A stretch of DNA of 64,000 nucleotides. It comes from Labia minor (taxonomy: Eukaryota; Arthropoda; Insecta; Dermaptera; Spongiphoridae). The position numbers and the translations under genes were made by a program. The notes below the pieces were generated by a model. It worked only from the letters and a program-made list of their open reading frames with translations. It was not told where the DNA came from and searched no databases. This document shows, piece after piece, positions 56,489-64,000 of this stretch (the first letter of the stretch is position 1; every line of letters begins with the position of its first letter). Where the stretch lies: assembly GCA_963082975.1 (NCBI GenBank), contig OY720350.1, positions 23,283,875 through 23,347,874 of the forward strand, in the 5' to 3' direction.

Positions 56489-59400
56489 TTACCTCGTTTT
56501 AAATCCAAACATAGCTAATGTTGATTGTGTTGATGTTGGAAGACGCGAATTTCTCTTTTTATTATACCGCGATATTATAGGCGATGTTGGTGATTTTGTT
56601 GGTTTCGCTGTATTAATAGAAAAACTCGATACTAAAAATAAATTGTATAAATTATAATAAAAAGCTATGAATTTGTTTTAAAATATTTTCTGGGTGTTAA
56701 CTTATTAATAAAAGGTATATATTTTAAATTTTTTTCTTTCTAAAATGATAAATATTATTATATATAAGAAAATATGATATTGACATACTTTTATCTCACA
56801 GATTGTAGAAATAATTCATTAATACTGCAATTATTTATTTATTAATTCTAACCATTCCCTGAGTAAGGGGTTTATGTTAACAAAGCCATAACGCTTTTTG
56901 ATATTTATGTTAACATATTTTAAATTTATTTATTTTATTTTAAAATATAGATATAATTTACCTATATGGCTATTATTATATTCATCAGCTGGCGTCTCAG
57001 GTACAATCATAATTTCTTTTAAGGGCGATTCAACTGGGACAGTCTCAGGTACAAGTAAAATATCTTCACTTTGAGATTCACTTTCATTTTCAAGAGTTTC
57101 AGGGACAATGAAAATATTTTCATTTGTTTCATTCGGTGTTTCATTGACAATATGAATAGAGTTTGGAGAATTAGGTAATTTATTTGGAGGTGTTTCAGGA
57201 ACTACAAAAGATTCTTGTGATTGAGTTTCAGGTACTATTAATACTTCATCATCTGGCTTATTACATTTAAACAAACTAGTTCGTGACTTTGGTGGATCAT
57301 GATGAAAATAACGACTTTTAATTACTATATTAGGCTTAAATTTATTCAATCCAAGTAAATTAGGAGAGATTTCAGAAGGTGGAGATTTTAAAAATGGATT
57401 ACGTCCAGGAGAAAAATGATTTCGTTTAATTTGGCAGGATTCCTTATGAGGACTTTCTTCTGCTGGCCTTTTAACCCCATTAGTTTCTGATTTATTATCT
57501 TTTAAATTTGAAGTATTTTTAGTTTCAATTTGCTCTTCTTTTTCTTTATTTACAATTTTTTTATCACTGGATATTATTAATAGTTCAGACTCATTTCTTT
57601 CCTCATTTTCCTCAGACTCTTCAGTTACTGGTTCTTCTTTTTCTGGAGATGTTTTAACCATATTAGCACCATAAATACTTTCTAAATCTTCATTTTCTAT
57701 AGAATCAAATTTTTTTCCGATTTTTTGAACTAATTTTTCAACGTTACACTGCATGACTTTAGTTATAGTTTTCATAGGTGATACATGTTTTCGTGGAGAG
57801 CGTCTTAGCGGCTGTTGTGGTTTAAATCTAAAATATTTAAAAAGATAAATAAATATATAAAGGATTTATTAAAATTATTATTTTCTCACAAAATCTTAAA
57901 TAGATTTGGATTAAAATAATAAAAAAATAGGCAGTCAAGTTTTTATTGAGTATAAATCAAATTTAACAATATTGTTAATAAATAAAAAAATATATTGTAA
58001 TGTTAAAATAATTAAATTAATATAGTTACTTTAAATATTTCATTTTGATAACTATATTTTCATATTATTACATTTTTATTTGAAACATTATATAATATTA
58101 TTTAAATATTTGAAAAATTTAATTATAAATTACTTAAGTGTAACTTGGATTTTCTATCAAATCAATTTGAGAACAATTTCTTTAAATAATATTATATTTT
58201 AAATCGTTTTTATTCTTTGTTAAATTTTATTATGTTTTTTATATTACCTATAGCTATATATTTAGTATTATTATAGGTATATCAGATTAACATATATATA
58301 TAAATATTTGAATATAAACTCTTAAAATTTCAGTCAACAATATTAAAAAACATTAAAATTTATAAATTATATATATAAATATATTAAAATTTATAATAAA
58401 ATATTTTTATCTATATACGAAATAAAGGAAATAATACATTTTCCTTCGATTTAATTTATTATCAAAGAACTTTAAAAATATTTATATTCGATAAAAAACA
58501 AAATTAACAGTATTAAAATGATTTTCATTTTAAAATGATACAATATCAAATATATCAAATTTGATAATAAAAGAAGAATGATAAAATAAAATTATATTTA
58601 CCTTCGGTCCCAAATACTTTTAAATCCACCGAGTGGGCGGACAGGTTTGGTACAAGGATCCCAATCGTTTACACATTTAAGAGTAAAAGGTTCTAAATTG
58701 CCAAGTGCCATTTGATATGTTTGCATATCATTTTCAATTAATTCTCCTACACAACTCGGAGGCTTTTGACCAGGTTCAGGTTCGTTTAAATAACGTTGTT
58801 TCTTTAATATTGGATCATAAATAATTTGATATCGAAATGTACTATCGGCGCGAAGAAATTCATCACGGTATTCATCTGGTACCTAAAAATATAATTATAA
58901 AATATTTTAATGAAAGAAAAATGTAAAAATTTATATTACATTCCATATAAAATTAAGTAAATACCAAACGATAAATTAAAAGTAGAAAAAAATGTTTCCT
59001 TACATTTAGTTTCATTTTAAGAACTTGAGGTAATCTCAAAAGTGCCCGATGAATTTCAAAACCTCTGGCTTGTTTAATAAACTTGCATGCTTTGCCAAGT
59101 CCAATTCCAGGCAAAGAGGGCAGATAATCACAACCTGATAAAATTGCCATATATCTAAACATATCCAAACTGAATAAGTCTTGGCGAATACCCATACTTA
59201 AATATAACCGATCACGTTCGACCAAAATCCCACTACCAGTAGAATCCATTTTGAAAAGTATCTAAACAAATTTGTATATTTTTAAAATAAACGAATTGAA
59301 ATTAAAATTAAAAAAAAATTTAATAATGGGAAAAATATGTATTACCTTATGACAACCAAAGAGTACTAAATCACTATCTTCTGTTATAACAAGTTGAACA

Positions 59401-60299
59401 ATTTCATTAAGATTAAGAAATGCCATTTGGGCATCCGATTCATAAGGAGCAACGATACAATCAACTCCTAGAGGCCGAACAGCATTGATAACGGCAAGGG
59501 CATGTTCATGAGTAATATCAAGACATCTTTGAAGGAAGGATCGAGCTTCTCCTCGACGACCAGCTCGAAGAAGTTCAGCAGCTCTTTTACGGCTTTGCTC
59601 TCTAGACCTATTGAAATAAAAGATAAATGATTGAATAATTCTAATAAAAAGTATTTTAAACATAAAAATAAACACTTACTGTCTTCTTTTTTCTTCAGTT
59701 TCAGCTTTAGCTGGAAGATGACGCCCATCAAAAACTAAAATTGGATGAACATTATGACTTTGAAGCATTCGTATTAAATTAATACAATACTTAATATATC
59801 TGAAAAATAAATGTTTTTTTCAATATATAAAATACAAATATCCATAAATAATTGAGGGAAACATTTAAATTTAAAAAAAAAAAATGAAATTGAGTGCAAA
59901 GATATGATAACTAAAAGAAATTGTTTTTAATAAACATTTTAATTAAGAAGAAAATACACTATATATTATTTATTTAATATATATATTTATTTTATATTAT
60001 GCAATAAAGTATGAGACATAATAACAAACAAGGTAAGAGTTCATTATAAAAAACACTGCATTTGGAAGTTTAAATCTAAATTGTGAATTAAAATACAGAT
60101 AAGATATATATTATTACTATTTAAAAAATTATAATTACTGAGTGCAAGGTTCTCCATTCACCAGTTGTTCTATACAAGAATATGCTCCTTTGTGTAACCA
60201 ACAATAAGCATCTACTGCAACTGAACATCCAGAAAATTCACTTATAGAAACTGTTCTAGAAGATTTTTCCATAAATGGGATTAATCCTGTTATACCCAT
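56489..60299 (-). CDS. EXO1: Exonuclease 1, seven exons, 696 residues
   Basis: 5'-3' exonuclease and flap endonuclease of the RAD2/XPG family, acting in mismatch repair and end resection in the nucleus. Exons on the minus strand: 60139-60299, 59680-59799, 59346-59607, 59004-59261, 58602-58882, 56962-57827, 56489-56631. All junctions are GT-AG and the phases fit. The start MGITGLIPFM is the family's usual one. Nuclease residues are present: D30, D78, E150, D152, D171, D173 and D226 (GCDYLP), then the helix-hairpin-helix LPGIGLGKA. The disordered C-terminal half has RRSPRKH (CDK site/nuclear signal), KSRYF (531-535, MLH1-box-like), six hydrophobic-V-P/N-E-T repeats (about 553-639) and an FGFK end. 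It is shorter than human EXO1 (about 846 residues), with the difference in the tail. Confidence 0.96.
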
Positions 60300-60896
60300 T
60301 CTGTTATAATTTAGGAAAAGGAATGAACTAAAAGCAGAATTGTGTTTTGATGAATAAACATTTCATTCTAAACACTATGAAATTGCTTTTTTAATATTAT
60401 ACCTCCAATTAAATTACTGCTTACGGTAAGAGATTCTCATGGAAAGGTAATATCAGCACGAATTCATTTAATTTTCTATAGACATTTCTTTAAATAAAAT
60501 AATTATTATATATTGGATTGGATATGACAAACAATTTGGCGGTCTACTTACTTGTTCTCAACTTTGAAATAAAAATATATTTACTTATTAATAAAACATT
60601 CGTTTAGTATAAATAAATTTTTAATTTTATTATTATATTAATATTAGTTAATATTTACAATTTCAAGTAAAAATTATTAATAAATTTAAATTGACTTTAA
60701 TTTTTAATGAAATTTCTTGTTTATGTAAATAGATGGCGCAAACTCTCATTTTTTGAATCAGCTATGCATTTACAAGTCAAATTTTTTGTTAATATATTTC
60801 ATTATATTAATTAATGTAGTAGAAGTTCGTTTAGAATAATTTATAAACTTATATAATTTAATAAAAGCATATTGCTTTTAAATTTGTTTTTCTCCC
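60300..60896. promoter_or_regulatory. Shared EXO1/TMEM267 promoter region
   Basis: 597 bp separate the two divergent start codons, so both promoters must lie here or overlap. Two E2F-like matches are visible: TTTGGCGG (60535-60542) and TGGCGCAAA (60734-60742, TTTGCGCCA on the other strand). They would suit a replication-linked repair gene, but the matches are short and untested. Confidence 0.5.
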
Positions 60897-62356
60897 ATGT
60901 TTAACTGGAGCCTGTATTTGTGTGAGTGCATTTTGACAGGTCTAATTGGCCTGGTTGCGGTGACAGGTGATTATCTCGTGGATATCACCAATAACCAAAC
61001 TCATGAATGGCGAAAAGCCTTTATCGATAATGCCACTCATGGCGTTATCGGTTTACTAACTTGGACTTGCGTTTCATTTCATATAAAAGCTTCATGGTCA
61101 ATACGATTTATTCAGGTCGGCATTTTTTATAAATAATCATTATTTACAATATTCACTACTAATCAGAAAAAAATGTTGAATAAGTATTATCTTATTAAGG
61201 TTTAAATAAAGTTTATTTATTTATAAGGAATATCGAATCTTATCAAAATCCACAAATTTCTTAACTCTTACAGTTATCCATTTATAAAATTAGAGTAGAT
61301 TGAGTTTTAACCACAAGTGAGAGAAATGTAATCTAAAAATCAAAATCAATATATATTAAAACAAAAAGATATTTTACAAATCACATGTCATATATGATGA
61401 AAATTCACCAAAATGGTGAAATAAACTAATAGCGATAAGAAATTAAAAAAAAAAAAATAGAAAATAAATAAGTAATTTTACAATTTTAAAATAGATATAT
61501 GTTTGATTATATTTGATATAAATTGATCTTTATTTATTTTATAATTAAATTGAGTTTTTAGATGAATTATGTGATCTATGTAAATTTTTTTATATATATT
61601 ACAATTTTCAAAACAATTGTTCTTATTAACGTCTAAAACAAAACAATATGTGATAAAACTCGTTCCAGATCTTATAATACTTACTTTTCGGTAAATTATA
61701 CTTGATATATGATCATTTATTTCAAAATATATGACTTTCCTTATTTATTATTATCATAAATAAATTATTTAACTATTTTAATTGCTAAAAGCATTTATTT
61801 TGCATTAGAATAAATAAAAAAAAGAAAATAAATACATTTATTTTATTAGAATGATTAATAAATACTTTACATTGAATACATATAATATAAATTAATTGTC
61901 GGAATTTGTTTTATTATAAATTATATGATAATGATTTTCAATTTAAAAATTGATTATCTAATCTGTTGGATTTGTTATCAGATTGTAGAATGTGGCTTCC
62001 TTGCCGCTTTAATCGACATCGATCATTTTATCGAAGCGGGATCTTGGAACATCGACGACGCAGTTGCACTACATCATCGTGCCTTCTTTCATTGCACAAG
62101 TGTCCCCGTAGTTATTAGTATAATTGCCATCGCTTTTGGTTGGCATTCCCTCGCCTGGTGGATTCTCCTCGCCGCTGTTCTCTCACATCATATTCGCGAC
62201 GCTTGCAGACGAGGCCTCTGGTTCTGGCCATTTGGATCAACACCACCACTGCCTTATCGTTTTTACCTTACCTGTTGTCTTCTTTTGCCTCATCTAATTT
62301 CTATTCCAGTGTCTCGACTTCATTCCACATCAGTACTTTTTGCACTACCCGTTTGA
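60897..62356 (+). CDS. TMEM267: TMEM267-like multi-pass membrane protein, two exons
   Basis: Exon 1 is 60897-61115 (donor CAG|GT) and exon 2 is 61982-62356 (acceptor ATCAG). Together they give 197 residues, close to the family's usual length of just over 200. Hydrophobic segments lie at about 7-25, 46-62, 74-86, 114-140 and 167-183. Conserved polar motifs are DIDH (85-88), ALHHRAFFH (102-110) and LSHHIRDACRRG (140-151). The H/D pattern is reminiscent of the YdjM-like membrane hydrolase group, but activity is unproven and the biological role of TMEM267 is not established. The intron is phase 0. It starts head to head with EXO1. Confidence 0.93.
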
Positions 62357-63448
62357 ATACAATTATGCCACTGGTAATTAATTCTACAAACTTTATTATC
62401 ATAATGTATATCTATCTACTAATCTCTAATACTAACCAATAATCAGATAATTTTAAGTTATCTAAATAGCATTCCAATATACTTACTTCTCCACTCATTA
62501 ATCAATTTGTAATTGTATTTTGTTTATTATTTAATTATTAGAGATAGAAATATGTTTTTGTAAAAATTAATTAAAATAACACTTAAATAATCGTTATTAA
62601 TTAAACAAGACTTTTATTAATCAGTCATAGAATTATGTAAAATTTTTCTAATAAATACAAATCAATTTAAATTCAAAAAAATCTCAAATTATTTAAGTGA
62701 ATAATTTTAAGAAAATTTAATTTAAAAACATGTTTTTAAAAATTAAGAAAAACCCTCAAAAATATTTATATTATAAATTTTTTTTTTTAATTTATTTAAG
62801 TTAATATTATTATTTTATATTATTGTCTATAAATATTGAAATTCAATAAATAAAACTTGAATTTATACACTTTTCAACTTAAATTTAAATACGTGTTAAC
62901 AATTCTTTTAAATAACATTTAAAAACTTAAATTTTCGAAATTATTCTATCTTAAACATACTAATAACATGTTTTATTTAAAAATTATATTTTTTTATAGA
63001 TCAAATATTTTTAATTTTTTTTCGGAAATAAAGTAAATTTGAATACAGAATTCTATTTCCCATGAAAATTTTTTCTAAATTTAAAAATAAAATTTTTAAA
63101 ATAAGTTACTTATCGACAAGATACTGCTCTTACTTTAATTAAGATAAGAAAATAATGGAAAATGATTAATGATTTTATAACGTCAGAAGAACTATTATCT
63201 TGACGTTTGAAAGTATTTTTAATTAGGTAAATATAATGTATAGATGTGTCATAAGTTTAATATTAATTAAATAAACCTTTTATTATTTCCAAAATATTGA
63301 AATCTGATTGCTTAAAAAATTCTAAAGTAATTAATAAATTATTTATAATTAAAATCATTTAATGATTGTGTTTGATTTATATGTATATAAAGTATAATTA
63401 AATTTATTAAAATACTATAAAATTAATCTTTTTATTTTTATTTTTCAG
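62357..63448. other. A+T-rich spacer or intron
   Basis: Presumed 3' untranslated region of TMEM267 at the left. The right end is a T-rich tract and TTTTTCAG acceptor leading into the exon at 63449. Confidence 0.5.
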
Positions 63449-63667
63449 ACTAAAGAGCTAATTATAATTACAGCAGTATTGAGTGGAGTACTTTTTATAA
63501 CACTCTGCTTAACTATTTTTCTCCTAGTTCAAGTTTATCATATTAAAAAAGAATTGAAAAAAGAAAGAAATTATAAAATTAATACGCCTTATATACAAAA
63601 GGGTGAAGAACTTGATCAACGAGGATTTAATATGTATGATGGTACCAACAACCCATCTTATATGTAA
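63449..63667 (+). CDS. Terminal exon of an unidentified single-pass membrane protein
   Basis: After a pyrimidine tract and CAG (63446-63448), a phase-0 frame encodes 72 residues to TAA (63665-63667). It begins TKELIIITAVLSG, continues as a hydrophobic helix to about LTIFLLVQVYH, then has a basic stop-transfer KKELKKERNYK and an acidic or polar tail ending GTNNPSYM. This is a typical transmembrane segment plus cytoplasmic tail; NPSYM could be a sorting or binding motif. No upstream exon of its own is evident. TMEM267 exon 1 also ends in phase 0, so splicing from there is possible but unlikely on protein grounds. Family unknown. Confidence 0.6.
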   Translation, partial: TKELIIITAVLSGVLFITLCLTIFLLVQVYHIKKELKKERNYKINTPYIQKGEELDQRGFNMYDGTNNPSYM

Positions 63668-64000
63668 ATCATATAAACAATTTTAATTTTATTTAATTTA
63701 ATTTATATTTTTATTTATCTAGTTTTAAGTGTAATAATGAAATATAATAAAAATAAAACATGACCTTAATATGATGAACATAATTTAATAACATTAATAA
63801 ATTAATCATTTCTTGAAGAACAATTTATTAAATTTCTAAATTTAAACACTATTTCTTACTTTCAATATCTAGAATGTAATAAACAATTATGTTATTAAAC
63901 ATAATTGTTTATTTTTTTTCTGCTAAAATTGCTAGATAGAAAGTTAAATATATTTAATATTTTGGTTAATTAATGCTACCAATTCACATTCCAATTTTTT
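63668..64000. other. A+T-rich sequence after the last exon
   Basis: Contains AATAAAAATAAAAC at about 63746-63759, a plausible polyadenylation signal for the exon ending at 63667. Nothing else recognised. Confidence 0.5.

Overview
This is a very A+T-rich eukaryotic nuclear window, most likely from an arthropod and probably an insect. The evidence is intron-bearing EXO1 and TMEM267 genes, many Tc1/mariner and hAT DNA transposons, a gypsy-type LTR element and a tRNA-derived SINE. The extreme A+T bias and transposon mix would fit an A+T-rich insect such as a braconid parasitoid wasp or a sap-feeding hemipteran. The lineage cannot be fixed from the sequence alone. No bacterial genes, operons, CRISPR arrays or rRNA genes are seen.

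Layout. Positions 1-56 kb are almost gene-free and full of transposons. From left to right they hold: an apparently intact hAT (Buster/ZBED5-like) transposon (992-4318); a non-autonomous hAT (4677-6879) interrupted by a mariner (5176-6087); a second mariner derivative (7352-8229); a recently inserted gypsy-type element that kept gag and protease but lost reverse transcriptase, RNase H and integrase (13595-17503), with a 195-bp duplication of its flank; a TA-flanked inverted-repeat element (19115-20239); Helitron scraps (about 20.3-20.8 kb); a large inverted-repeat structure (22.0-23.9 kb); a third mariner (25022-25956); a strong hairpin (26.2-26.5 kb); hAT elements and MITEs at 40441-41623, 44531-44765, 52941-53739 and 54734-55038; mariner ends at 13.0-13.4, 29.9 and 39.8-40.3 kb; and a SINE (50854-51380). 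One interspersed repeat family, HINE/Helentron-like in structure, recurs as at least 17 segments on both strands and makes up roughly a tenth of the window.

Positions 56-64 kb hold the host genes. EXO1 (exonuclease 1, DNA mismatch repair and end resection) lies on the minus strand in seven exons (60299 down to 56489) and can be read as a 696-residue protein with all nuclease residues present. Its C-terminal half has a possible MLH1-binding box, an FGFK tail, and a notable array of six hydrophobic-V-P-E-T repeats resembling SUMO-interacting motifs. TMEM267 (two exons, 60897-62356, plus strand) starts head to head with EXO1 across 597 bp, implying a shared promoter region. A third exon at 63449-63667 encodes the transmembrane segment and tail of an unidentified membrane protein.

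The main leads are the repeat array in EXO1, the gag-protease-only LTR element with its odd flank duplication, the abundant HINE-like family, and the intact-looking hAT transposon.
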